From assembly GCA_003427395.1 (NCBI GenBank), contig BFEA01000356.1:791563-835054 (forward strand): a DNA stretch of 43,492 nt, written 5' to 3'. This document shows, piece by piece, positions 32,207-42,274 of this stretch (position 1 is the stretch's first letter; each line of letters starts with the position of its first letter). This stretch comes from Chara braunii (taxonomy: Eukaryota > Streptophyta > Charophyceae > Charales > Characeae). The notes under the pieces were generated by a model. The model searched no databases. It had not been told where the DNA came from and was given only the letters and a program-made list of their open reading frames with translations. The position numbers and the translations under genes were made by a program.

Positions 32207-35200
32207 GGACCGGTGGGTCCCGAATAACATCCCGCCACTGGAGAGACTGTATATAGCCAGATTGTGCACGATAGAGAAATCTAGAGTAAAGGAGGTGAGA
32301 GAAAGAAAAGATAAAGGACTAAGCCACCAGAAGGAATGATGTCCTCGGTTGAGAATCGTCGGGGGAAAGAACCCGCGACGGCAAGCAAGTAAGCACGATA
32401 ACATGGGCTCATAGGGGCATAGCATGAGGCCAGGAGGGCCACTGCAATTCGGCTTAACTAAGACCAAAGGACCGTCAACTTGCAGAAATACGGCATGACG
32501 AACGGCGAGAGAAGTGGGCGGTCGAGAGGTGGACGGCTCCGACGACCGAGAGAAAATAATTATGACAAGGTGCATCGTCAAGATCGAGATCTTGACGGCC
32601 AAACATATTAGGTAGCAAACGGGAATGTCAAAAATAAAATAAAAAGTAAAGAAACTTGAAGGGTGGAGGCATGAGAGCAATCCGAAAAATCTTGGATCAG
32701 CATCCCTCAAGAAAATGGAGTCAAAAGAGACCCCATGTGAAAAATAGGTCTCCGGGAGAAAATCGGAGTAGAAAGGGTCACTGTGGAAGGAAAATAGAGG
32801 TAGAGGGAAACTCTCATGGCCATAATAAGGCCATTATTGTAGTCCGACATACAACGGACTGCACCTTGGGCATAGGAAGGGCCAAAACTAAGAAGGAGGA
32901 CCTAGAAAAGGGCCTTAACGCCTACTTGACACTTGATATGCTAGAAAAGTAAATAAAAGAAAAGAAAAATGTGGGAGAATAAAACAAAAAAAGTAAGAGG
33001 GAGTAAGTGAGTTGACCGTCAGTAGGGACTGTCACAAGTAGGGACTGGCAGGTCCCTACTGTCTAAGAAAGGAGGAAAAAAAAAAAAAAAAAAAAAAAAA
33101 ACCTTAACGGTAAAAAACGGTCACTTGGGGAGATACATCCGTGACCAGATTCATTCTGAAATATGGTGGTTGCAAAGGACCTTGAATTTTTTTCGATTTT
33201 GCAGAAAAAATCAAGGAAAATCAAGCCCCCATGCAACCGAAATATAACGGATTACATGGGGGAGGAGAAACACATGTTTTAGGTACATCCAGAGCCAAAA
33301 TTGAGCCCGGATGCACTTGGAAGTTTGTCGTTTCTTTTTCTATCAATAGAGGGTTAGTTGTGGGACATTGGGGCTAGAGAATTGACCCCTATTGTAGTCC
33401 GAGTTGCAACGGACTGCATGGGGAAGAAAAAACACATGTTTTAAGTGCATCCGAAGCCAATATTGAGCCTGGGTGCACTTGGGAATCAAACACTTTATTT
33501 TCTTCTAGTATGGGGCAAATTGTGGGGCTGTGGCACTAAAAAAATGACCATGATTGCAATCCGAGAAATAACGGACTGCATAAGGATGCCTAGGTTAAGG
33601 GAAAATGAGCCACAGCAAACCCGAAATGCTAGAAAGAAGTGATTTCGACATGGGATAAGTAGAGACGATAAACGGTAACCGTGAGATGAGATCTCACGAC
33701 CAAGAAAAATCGACACACATGTGGCACCTAAGGAAGAGATATTGTACCCACCAAGGGCAAGGAAATCCCAAAATAAATATGAGACACCATGCGGGATGTT
33801 GCCGGGGACCAAGTGAACCCAAATAATAATAGTAAAAAAAAATGGGACACGTGCCGGCGGGACTACCAGTGAGACAAGAAAACGGAACTAGTACGGAGGG
33901 AAGTGGCGGGGACTTGAGATGTCCCAAGGGAACCATGAGCCAACACAAGAAATAATTGCACAAGCAAATGGCACCGTCGAGATCGAGGATCTAAACGGTG
34001 GAAAATATTAACACCACTAGTGCAAGCACTAGTAGGGACAAGTGAGAAAATCATGAGAGGAAAGAGAGTGAAATAATGGTGTTGGGAGGGCTGCCCAGCA
34101 GTCCGAGATATCTCGGACTAGCTAGGCATGAAAAAATAGAGCCTCAAGAGATTCAAAATAAGAAAAAGGTTGTCCAAAGAAAATCGGAGCAAAGGGGGCT
34201 CAAAATTGGGACTAACGAAGGCAAAATGGATCCCCCTAGGAGCATGGGGGTGCCATGATTGTAATCCGAGATATAACGACCAACTGCTGGGTCTGAATCT
34301 GGCCATGAATGAGGATTCATGGCCTAGAAAAAAACTCAACAGCTAGTGAACACTTGTCACATAAAAAAAATAAAAAAAAAAATAAAAAAAGACCTCATCC
34401 CTCCTAGGATGAGGTAGGGCGATCAAGATTGCAGAGATATGGCCTCTACAAAATCTTAATTAAAAAGAAGAAAATAAGAGAAAATCCAAAGGGGAGATGT
34501 CGTTTTTTTTGTGGACCATGGATCTGAGCTCAGATCTTATGGTGGAGAGGAACTAGTCATTTTTTGTGGGCCAGCCCAAAACGGTTAGCTCCGGAATGAG
34601 ATGGCAACCCAAAATGGAAAGAAACAAAAATGTGCATTTAGCCCAAAAAGAGAGTCAGATGCACCAAAAGTTAAAAAATTGAACTTAGGGGTCCAAATTT
34701 AAAGCAAGGGCTACTTGGGGACAGCTCGGAATATTGTTGGCCTTGGATCTCAGCCAGATCCAAGGCTGAAACTGTACCGAGGCATGGGAAAATACCTCGG
34801 CCTACCAAAAATGAGGTAGATACTGCAAAAATCGAGAAAAATTGCCACTAGGTTTTTTTTTTCTCAAGTGAGGTTGCTCCTTGGGCATAAGGACCCAAGG
34901 GGGCAGCATTTTGGAAATGAAAAGGAGGCTGAAGGAGGCCAAAAGGAAATCCGAGTTGGTACCAACCACTCGGACTACATATACTTGGCCAAAATAAGGC
35001 CCTGGTACCTCCGGAATGGCCTAGTAGTGAAATTTTGCCTTGGGGGTACCTCGGTTCACCTCAAGGCACATGGAGAGGCCCATGGGCTGATCGGAGTGCT
35101 GGTTTCAACCTACGTAAGCTGAGGATTCAGTCCGCCACACTCACATTTGCATGAGGGTGCCCTTGCTGCCCAAGTGAGCTCATAGGAGCACTTTCTCACT

Positions 35201-35210
35201 TGGAGAGAGG
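32202..35210. other. LTR-like region densely packed with hairpins
   Basis: No gene. Perfect inverted repeats with unrelated stems occur about every 100-200 bp: 32204-32223, 32576-32597 (10-bp stem), 33037-33060 (9), 33680-33698 (8), 33972-34000 (compound), 34016-34033 (8), 34100-34119 (20-bp palindrome AGTCCGAGATATCTCGGACT), 34301-34324 (10), 34392-34415 (9), 34521-34536 (16-bp palindrome), 34740-34766 (11), 34879-34900 (7), 34951-34973 (compound), 35078-35087 and 35170-35203 (9). A nested foldback of about 115 bp spans 33138-33252. A motif of the type TAGTCCGA..AACGGACTGCA recurs five times. Its start at a polypurine tract suggests LTR DNA; its far end is not resolved. Confidence 0.75.
33076..33101. 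repeat. Poly(A) run, 26 bases
   Basis: An uninterrupted A run inside the hairpin-rich region, just after a 9-bp hairpin (33037-33060). No retroposon body ends there that I can see. Confidence 0.9.
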
Positions 35211-35555
35211 AGAGGGGAACCCCTACCAGTTGGAGAGCTTAGAGGAGACTGTGAGCAAGAGGAGAGAGCTCTAGAGGAGAGTGAAGGTGAAGCTGGCCTA
35301 GGGAGGTGATCCGCCATAGCCCCCCAGGGTGTGAGGAAGAGAGAGAGGCTAGAAGGAGTCCCAATAGACCTCCTAGAGAGGAGGACTCCATAGTCATAGT
35401 GGGAGAAGTTTGCCATCGCTTGGGTGGAGCTGAGAGAGGAAGGAAAGAGAGGCTTGATGAAGGAGAAAGTCATAGCCAAGGTGGTACTTGTGCAAGAAGG
35501 AAGAAGCTTCATCAAGGTTGAGGCTCCATCTCCAAAACATTAAGAAGATGAGTGG
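35211..35555. other. G/A-rich linker (GAGAGGAG phrases)
   Basis: Purine-rich, with many GAGAG and GGAGAG phrases; resembles the transcribed leader that follows an LTR in plant elements, but no primer-binding site can be named. No gene. Confidence 0.35.
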
Positions 35556-35559
35556 AAAG

Positions 35560-35835
35560 GGGGAGATTCTTCTTCCTCTTTTTCTTCTTCTTTTTCTTTT
35601 TCTTCTTCTTCTTCTTCTTCTTCTTCTTCCTCACCTTTTATTTCTTCTTCTTCTACCCCTTCTTCACTCTTCTTCTTCGACTTCTTCATTTTCTTCTTCT
35701 TCCTCTTCTTCCTCTTCTCTTATTTTTCTTCTCCTTCTTCTTCTTCCCTTCTCCTTCTTCTTCTTGTTCGTCATCTCTTTCTTCTTCTTCCTCTTCTTCT
35801 TCTTCTTCTCCTCCTTTCTCATTCTTAGAGATCTT
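35560..35835. repeat. (CTT)n-type pyrimidine tract
   Basis: About 275 bp of CTT/TTC/CCTTCT runs with few purines. It creates Ser/Phe/Leu-only open frames that are not genes. It ends at the start of the 92-bp array. Confidence 0.97.
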
Positions 35836-37660
35836 GTCTAGCTCATGCTTTTCACTCACATAGTAGTAGGTGATACTCCGATTCTTCCTTGGATGATCTC
35901 ATGCTCAAATCTTGTGATTTGGCATAAGTCCAACTCTTGCTTTTCACTCACATAGTAGTAAGTGAAGTCCCGATTCTTCCTTGGTTGATCTCATGCTCTA
36001 ATCTCGTGTTTTGATCTTGTCTAGCTTATGATTTTCACTCACATATAAGTTGGTGATGCTCCGATTCTTCCTTGGATTGTCTCATGCTCAAATCTTGTAT
36101 TTGATCTTGTCTAACTTTTGCTTTTCACTCACATAGTAGTAGGTGAAGTTCTGATTCTTCCATGGATGATCTCATGTTCCAACCTTGTGATTTGATCTAG
36201 TCTAACTCTTGCTTTTCACTCACATAGTAGTACGTGAAGTCCTGATTCTTTCATGGATGATCTCATGCTTTAATCTTGTGATTTGGTCTAGTATAACTCT
36301 TGTTTTTTACTCACATAGTAGTAGGTGATGCTCCGATTCTTCCTTGGATGATCTCTTGCTCAAATCTTGTATTTGATCTTGTCTAACTTTTGCTTTTCAC
36401 TCACACAATAGTGGGTGAAGTCCCGATTCTTCCATGGATGATCTCATGCTCCAACCTCGTGATTTGGTTTAGTCTAACTCTTGCTTTTTACTCACATAGT
36501 AATAGGTGAAGTTCCGATTCTTCCATGGATGATCTCATGCTCCAATCTTATGATTTGGTCAGTCTAACTCTTGCTTTTCACTCACATAGTAGTAGGTGAA
36601 GTCTCTATTCTTCCTTGGTTGATGCCATGCTAAAATCTTATGTTTTGATCTTGTCTAGCTCATGCTTTTCACTCAGATAGTAGTAGGTGATGCTCCGATT
36701 CTTCCTTGGATGATCTCATGTTCAAATCTTGTATTTGATATTGTCTAACTCTTGCTTTTCACTCACATAGTAGTAGGTGAAGTTCCGATTCTTCCATGGA
36801 TGATCTCATGTTTCAAACTTATGATTTTGCCTATCTAACTCTTGCTCTTCACTCACATAGTACTAGGTGAAGTCCCGATTTTTCCATGGATGATCTCATG
36901 CTCTTGTGATTTTGTCTAGTCTAACTCTTGCTTTTCACTCACATAGTAGTAGGTGAAGTCTCAATTCTTCCTTGGTTGATCTCATGCTCAAATCTTATGT
37001 TTTAATCTTGTTTAACTCATGCTTTTCACTCACATAGTAGTAGGTGATGCTCCGATTCTTTCTTGGATGATCTCATGCTCAAATCTTGTGTTTTGATCTT
37101 GTCTAACTCTTGCTTTTCACTCATATAGTAGTAGGTGAAATCCTGATTCTTCCATGGATGATCTCATGCTCAAATCTTGTATTTGATCTCGTCTAACTCA
37201 TGTTTTTCATTCACATAATAGTAGGTGAAGTCCCGATTCTTCCATGGATGGTCTCATGCTTCAAACTTATGATTTGGTCTAATTTAACTCTTTCTTTTCA
37301 CTCACATAGTAGTAAGCGAAGTTTCGATTTTTCCATGGATGATCTCATGCTCAAACCTTGTGATTTGGTCTAATCTAACTTTTTCTTTCACTCACATAGT
37401 AGTAGGTGAAGTCCCGATTCTCCCTTGGTTGATCTCATGCTTAAATCTTGTGTTTTGATCTTGTCTAGCTCATGTCTTTCACTCACATAGTAGTAGGTGA
37501 AATTCCGATTCTTTCTTGGTGATCTCATGCTAAAATATTATGTTTTGATCTTGTCTAGCTCACGCTTTTCACTCTCATAGGAGTACGTGAAGTCCCAATT
37601 CTTCCTTGGTTGTTCTACTGCTTTAAACTTGTGCTTTGATTTAGTATTGCTCAAACTTTC
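35836..37660. repeat. 92-bp array, subfamily A, about 20 monomers
   Basis: Monomers of 89-92 bp carry TTTTCACTCACATAGTAGTA, then GGTGAAGTCCCGATTCTTCC, TTGGATGATCTCATGCTC and an (A)AATCTTGT..TTTGATC phrase. Starts of TTCACTCAC lie near 35851, 35943, 36034, 36123, 36214, and so on to 37567. Monomers differ by about 10-15 percent as judged by eye, with no obvious higher-order period. Confidence 0.97.
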
Positions 37661-38045
37661 ACTCGTATAGTAGTTGATGACATTTTGTTTCATGCTTGGA
37701 TGTATTCATGAGCCACAAGCATATGTTTGAGCAAGTCTCACTCATATGCATGACTCAACTCTCACATGATGACATTCCGTTTCATGCTTGCATGTATTCA
37801 TGAGCCACAAACATGTATTTGAGCAAGTCTCACTCACATGCATGGCTCAACTCTCACATGATGACATTTCATTTCATGCTTGGATGTATTCATGCGCCAC
37901 AAACATGTGTTTAAGAAAGTCTCACTCACATGCATGGCTCAACTTTCACGTGATGACATTCCGTTTCATGTTTGGGTGTATTCATGAGCCACGAGCATAT
38001 GTTTGAAGTCCCACTCACATACATGACCCAACTCTTACATGATGA
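37660..38045. repeat. 92-bp array, subfamily B, four monomers
   Basis: Monomers read GACATTCCGTTTCATGCTTG, GATGTATTCATGAGCCAC, then AACATGTGTTTGAGCAAGTC and TCACATGCATGGCTCAAC. The CTTGG marker sits at 37695, 37787, 37879 and 37971, continuing the register of subfamily A (previous marker 37604). The monomer at 37610-37680 is a hybrid of A and B. Confidence 0.95.
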
Positions 38046-38693
38046 CACTCCAATTCACACTTGGTTGCTCTTTCATCCGTGTGCATGTGCATTCGTCAAT
38101 TCAATCTTCAATTTGTCAAGTTCATGTGTGTTGTAGTGTTACGGTTCACACTTGATTGCTCCTTCATCCATGTGCACGTGCATTCGTCAATTCAAGCTTC
38201 ATTTTGTCAAGTTCATGTGTGTTGTAGTGTTCCGATTCACACTTGGTTGCTCTTTTATCCATGTGCATGTGCATTCACTAGTTCAACCTTCACTTTCTCA
38301 AGTTCATGGAAGTTGTAGTGTTCCGTTTCACACTTGGTTGCTTTTTCCTCCATCTGCATGTGCATTCACTAGTTCAATCTTCACTTTGTCAAGCCCATAT
38401 GTCTTGTACTGTTCCGTCTCAACACTTGGTCGCTCTCTCACGCATGAGCATGTGCTTTTGTTAGTTCAACCTTCACTTTGTCAAGTACGTGTGTATGATA
38501 GTGTTCCGTCTCAACACTTGGTTCCCATCTCACTCATGAGCATGTGCTTTTATTAATTCAACCTTCACTTTGTCAAGTACATGTGTATGGTAGTATTCTG
38601 TTTCAACACTTGGTCGCTCTTTCACTCATGTGCATGTGCTTTTTGTTAGTTCAACCTTCACTTTGTCAAGGTCATGTGTGTTGTAGTGTTCCG
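38045..38693. repeat. 92-bp array, subfamily C, seven monomers
   Basis: Monomers read GTAGTGTTCCG(A/T)(T/C)TCACACTTGG, then TTGCTCTTTCATCCATG, TGCATGTGCATT and TTCACTTTGTCAAG. The CTTGG marker lies at 38060, 38151, 38242, 38333, 38425, 38517 and 38609, still in register. The array is cut by the 5' end of element D at 38694. Confidence 0.95.
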
Positions 38694-39150
38694 GTGTCGA
38701 GCGCATTGGCCCTTGCGTGAAAACGAGGGCTCTCCCGACCATGTCACGCAGGAGTGTACCTTATAACATAACTTTTACAGACAACTCAGGAACAACACAT
38801 ACTGTTTCGTGAACCGCCGAGACGGACGAGGTTGCTTCGCTCCTTCGCCGCTCTAGCCGGGTGCGCCAGCTATACTTCCTACGGTCCCCTACGACAGGAC
38901 AGGTTCTCGCGGGGCATAAGCTTGCATCGCTAAGGGGCTGTCACCACCCTTAGGGGCATATCCCTACCGAGCTACTGATCCACGTACGAAGGTTTTTATG
39001 TGCAATTGCATAGGTAGATCAACTGAGGGCGTTTGCTCGTCTCGCTGCAGTATAGGAACTGTTTGACTAAACGCCGAATGAACCCGTGCGTCGTTCGTTC
39101 CCTGGGGCGCTGATCTCCCAAGTACGAAGTATACGCCGGTCGACTAGGAT

Positions 39151-39900
39151 ATTCTCAACCAAACGTGAAAACGATCCTTAGTCCCTAGCAATCAAATAAC
39201 AAAAATCCCCATACTTAAAACAAAATCACACAATCCAAATTGTTGACTTGATGAGTTGGTCTACCAATGTGTCCTTTTTCAACCTGTATGACTGACTAAA
39301 CTTTTTATATTGTCGTTCCAAGATTATTAATTTAAAGAAATAAACTAAGAATGACTTTCTTATCATGACTACGGAAACTTGTCATGAATAGCTTTTGTAA
39401 ATAAATATCACTGGCACCATGCAGATCAACAAGTGATCTGGTTTCTGGTCGATGTTTGAACTTCCGGTTCGACCGTGTTTCCGTACCATATTAAATTATT
39501 TTGGAGGAGCGAGTAACAACCTTGTTGGTCGCTTTGCCCTCTTGTACAATAAGTACTCTTTCTGTTCCACGAATGATGGAGTATCAATCTCTAATGCCAA
39601 GTTACTCAACGCAGAAATATTTCATCTTTCGCTGTTTTGCTTGACCACCTTTTCAGACGTTCGCTTTTCACTTTATCCAACTTATTTTTATGTGAACGAT
39701 TACCCCTCCATGCATAAGCATGATAGTGAAATCATCGGGGTAATCCGAATACTATCCATCCGGCGGTCCTAACTACATAAAGTGTTTTGTTTTTGTTTTT
39801 AGATTACCTCGTGAAACCATAAGTTATATGGTTTCCTCAACGGGACTGAGTCCATGCGAAGTGTTTTCTGAAATCTGAGTAAGATTTCAAAAGACGATGT
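39151..39900. other. Unassigned stretch downstream of the candidate gene pair
   Basis: AT-rich. One plus-strand open frame (39452-39772) has an ordinary-looking but unrecognised translation. It is not supported by any motif or neighbour, so I leave it uncalled. Confidence 0.3.
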
Positions 39901-40452
39901 CTAATCCTGGTAAATATCTCGTCCGCCGCGCACCTCTGTCTCCAATAAATCCAAACGTGTCAGCTCGTCGCCGTCGAAAATCAAAGTAGACCTTCGTCCA
40001 CATCGCATGACTCTAACAATCCGAGTATTATAGAAGGAGGTCATCCGAGAGGCTAGTCTCCAAACTATAACTCGGAGAAGTCGACTAAGTCCAAACAGAT
40101 GTCGAGTCTCTGTGTCCCGGATCCGTACGACGCCGAAACGCCTATCGGACGAGGTAATTTTGATACTCACAATGACTCGAGAGAGGCATTGGAGGTTACT
40201 CGCGCGGTGGAAATATAAAGTATATCCGTAAAGCTCGTAGGGAGTCCGAGCCGTGTTGGATCGAAAATCTGTGCGAGTAGTAGGGAAAAATCCCTCGTCA
40301 TTTTGAAGCAGTCCGATGAAGCCGAGCCAGTCGATAGAAGATCCATCTCGTACTCGTAAAAGTCGTGCCGCACTCCTGATGAGATCCTCCTCGTGTGTAT
40401 CACGAACCAGTAGATACCTCGGGATCGTCAAGTCTCGTCGTGCTCCAGGCAT
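39901..40452 (-). CDS. Hypothetical protein, 183 aa, distal member of a gene pair
   Basis: Starts at the ATG at 40452, 23 bases after the stop of the upstream frame on the same strand, and ends at 39901. The protein is Arg/Asp/Leu-rich and amphipathic with no membrane segment or signal peptide. An N-terminal helix-like part (EEDLIRSAARLLRVRD) is followed by a mixed region with aromatic pairs (YELYGYTLYFHR) and a C-terminal basic-acidic alternation (RRSTLIFDGDELTRLDLLETEV). I do not recognise a family. The sequence before the start reads GATACGCAG, so an intron ending there is possible, and GTGAGT inside the frame at about 40172 could be a splice donor; either would change the model. The alternative frame 40167-40403 is shorter and I treat it as a shadow. 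Composition is unlike the surrounding repeats, which is the main support. Confidence 0.45.
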   Translation of the reverse strand: MPGARRDLTIPRYLLVRDTHEEDLIRSAARLLRVRDGSSIDWLGFIGLLQNDEGFFPTTRTDFRSNTARTPYELYGYTLYFHRASNLQCLSRVIVSIKITSSDRRFGVVRIRDTETRHLFGLSRLLRVIVWRLASRMTSFYNTRIVRVMRCGRRSTLIFDGDELTRLDLLETEVRGGRDIYQD

Positions 40453-40475
40453 CTGCGTATCAGAACGAATTCAAA

Positions 40476-40988
40476 TCAGTTACGTAAAAACTTCTCAAGT
40501 TTTTCCGTTTCATTTTTCAATTCATCGTCATATAATGCATCAGCCCCTATTATTGCGTACCTATTGGCACGTATCCGCTCCGCGTAGTATATGCCAAAAA
40601 ATGGGCCTTGTCGCTCGTTCAGCCAAAGCACGTAACGGACGTACATCAACCTTATTTCAGGGATTTCATCCACTCGTGTGTTGATCTCATAGGGCTTTAA
40701 CACCACCAGGTTCATATTGACGAAGTGACGCTCAGGCAATGGCGGTGCGAACTCGTAATGAAGAATATCCAGGCCGTTATCACTCCTGAACACAAGTCGT
40801 CTGGGGGGTCTTTGCTCACTACCACCCCAAAATCGCGGAACGTCCTCCTCAGAATATAATTCTGACGGATTATAAATAAGTCTGCCTACCCTTTCAACCC
40901 TCACTCCATCACGCCTTTGGAGTTCAACTCTCTCTGCTGCCGCATCACGATTGTTGAAAAAGAATAGTTTCGTGGTTCCCATAGCCAT
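40476..40988 (-). CDS. Hypothetical protein, 170 aa, proximal member of a gene pair
   Basis: I choose the ATG at 40988 rather than the more upstream in-frame ATG at 41096, because a pyrimidine-rich tract ending TTTCAG lies directly before 40988, exactly as a 3' splice site would. A matching donor GTAAGG lies at 41065, giving a 77-nt intron. Joining the two sides yields GGGCC next to ATGG, a strong initiation context. The protein has a short hydrophobic start (KLFFFNN), an Arg/Glu-rich middle (AAAERVELQRRDGVRVERVG), an FVNMNLVVLKPYEI strand-like block, a VRYVLWLNE segment and a charged coiled-coil-like tail (DDELKNETEKLEKFL). No known domain is recognised. It is followed after 23 bases by a second frame on the same strand. 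That close spacing could mean two genes of a compact viral-type or operon-like unit, or one gene broken by a stop. Confidence 0.55.
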   Translation of the reverse strand: MAMGTTKLFFFNNRDAAAERVELQRRDGVRVERVGRLIYNPSELYSEEDVPRFWGGSEQRPPRRLVFRSDNGLDILHYEFAPPLPERHFVNMNLVVLKPYEINTRVDEIPEIRLMYVRYVLWLNERQGPFFGIYYAERIRANRYAIIGADALYDDELKNETEKLEKFLRN

Positions 40989-41065
40989 CTGAAATAAAAA
41001 GAAGACAAATGTGTTTTGAGTTAAACTTTTGCCCTTGAGTATTTTTCGGTTTTTGTCTTCCTTAC
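40989..41065 (-). other. Predicted 77-nt intron before the candidate start codon
   Basis: On the minus strand it begins GTAAGG, has a TTTAAC branch-point-like phrase about 35 bases before the end, a run of pyrimidines (TCTTCTTTTTATTTCAG) and ends CAG next to ATG. The length is not a multiple of three. The prediction rests on signals only. Confidence 0.5.
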
Positions 41066-41530
41066 GGCCCGTGTTTCTTATGACACGACCAACCACGCCA
41101 GGAGTATCTAACAGTACTCCGTTCAGCTAATAGGACATGAGTCGGGCTGCTTGTGGCGCCAACTCTCCATACGGTAGTGGTACCTAGGATGACCACTTAA
41201 AACAGGATTGCTAAGGCAATTTTTCTTTTTCGCAAGGCGTCAAGAAATAATTTTCTTCCGTGTAGATGCCTTTTCCATTACCCTAAGAGGTGGTCTGGGA
41301 TACTCCTTCTCCTCGCCCGAGTACAAAACTCGGATCTCAGAAGTCGGGCCGTCTCCACCGAATCGGCATAGTACCCCCCCGCAAAGCGGTCCATTCTGAG
41401 TCGATAACAGGGCCGGCCCCTAAGGCAACGAACCCCCGCCCCAGATGCCTCATAGAAAAAAAGAAAAACACCTACACGGCAGACAAGTAAAGTCTTGCCG
41501 CCTAGTGTCAAAGTAAACTTAGACGAAGAA
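41066..41530. other. Region upstream of the candidate gene pair
   Basis: Would hold the 5' leader and promoter of the pair on the minus strand. An open frame at 41511-41278 (minus) could be an upstream exon, but no splice pairing is convincing. No TATA box stands out. Confidence 0.3.
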
Positions 41531-41547
41531 AGAGGAATTGTAGAAAG

Positions 41548-41745
41548 ATGGAATCATTCAGACTGACAGGCATAGATAAAAGAAAGTTATTTCGGAAAGA
41601 ATGGGTAACCTCAGGAATAAGTCTAAACCAAGTTGAACTTCTCTTCCTTATGCTCGCTTCATTTCTCGCCGTCTTCTCTTTCTTTTATTTATACATAGAA
41701 CACAAGCACAAAGATGAAAAGTCAACCATTCTTTCACCGCCATAA
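41548..41745 (+). CDS. Possible small single-pass membrane protein, 65 aa
   Basis: ATG in a purine-rich context (AGAAAGATGG) starts a 65-codon frame. Residues 1-22 are basic and polar, residues 29-50 form one hydrophobic segment (ELLFLMLASFLAVFSFFYLY) and a charged tail follows (EHKHKDEKS). The layout is that of a small membrane protein, but frames of this length with one hydrophobic run occur by chance, and nothing nearby supports it. It is divergent from the gene pair on the other strand. Confidence 0.22.
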   Translation: MESFRLTGIDKRKLFRKEWVTSGISLNQVELLFLMLASFLAVFSFFYLYIEHKHKDEKSTILSPP

Positions 41746-42270
41746 CCCTCGTCCATTTCAGTCCGCATGCCGTACCTGCAGTCAAAACCCAACGACACAC
41801 AGACCACCATGCATTCCTTTACCATTGTCAGACTCCCAGTCATACACGCAAACACACACATTCTCTTTCCCTTTTCAATGAACATTCAGTAAAACAGGTC
41901 AAAGCAAGTGTGGGTTTACTCAAGTGTGAAGGGAACTTAGTCAATTTAACTGATTGACCTTGAGTGAAATTGGACTGAAGATAATAGCGGCTCACTCAAG
42001 AAAAGTCGCATAAAATTATGCTCCTCTGTCAAGTGACAGTTGTCTTCGGTCGTCGACAAATAATCCATACTCCTCATTTTACCACAACCACCTATCACAA
42101 CGTCTCCTCACTATCTTTCAATAAGTATCGCCGCCACTGATTTTCACTGCCACCGCGTCACCATGTCATCAAAACTCACGCCACTTCTGATCCCCTACTC
42201 CAGCGGCACCTCCCCTATACCAAGGTTTAACTGCCGCTTAATGTAGAAATATTACCGCTTGTAACCTCGC
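41746..42270. other. Unassigned stretch in element D
   Basis: AT-rich then C-rich; no repeat or frame of note. Confidence 0.3.
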
Positions 42271-42274
42271 TTCG

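Noticed and set aside
35488-35863. Phe/Ser/Leu-only open frames
   Set aside because: Produced by the CTT pyrimidine tract.
35836-38693. CRISPR array
   Set aside because: The whole monomer is repeated, without unique spacers, and the setting is eukaryotic.
39452-39772. A 106-codon plus-strand frame
   Set aside because: No motif, repeat-family conservation or neighbour supports it; it is within the range expected by chance in AT-rich DNA.
41278-41511. Minus-strand frame upstream of the gene pair as a 5' exon
   Set aside because: No convincing donor links it to the acceptor at 40989, and the predicted donor at 41065 is closer.
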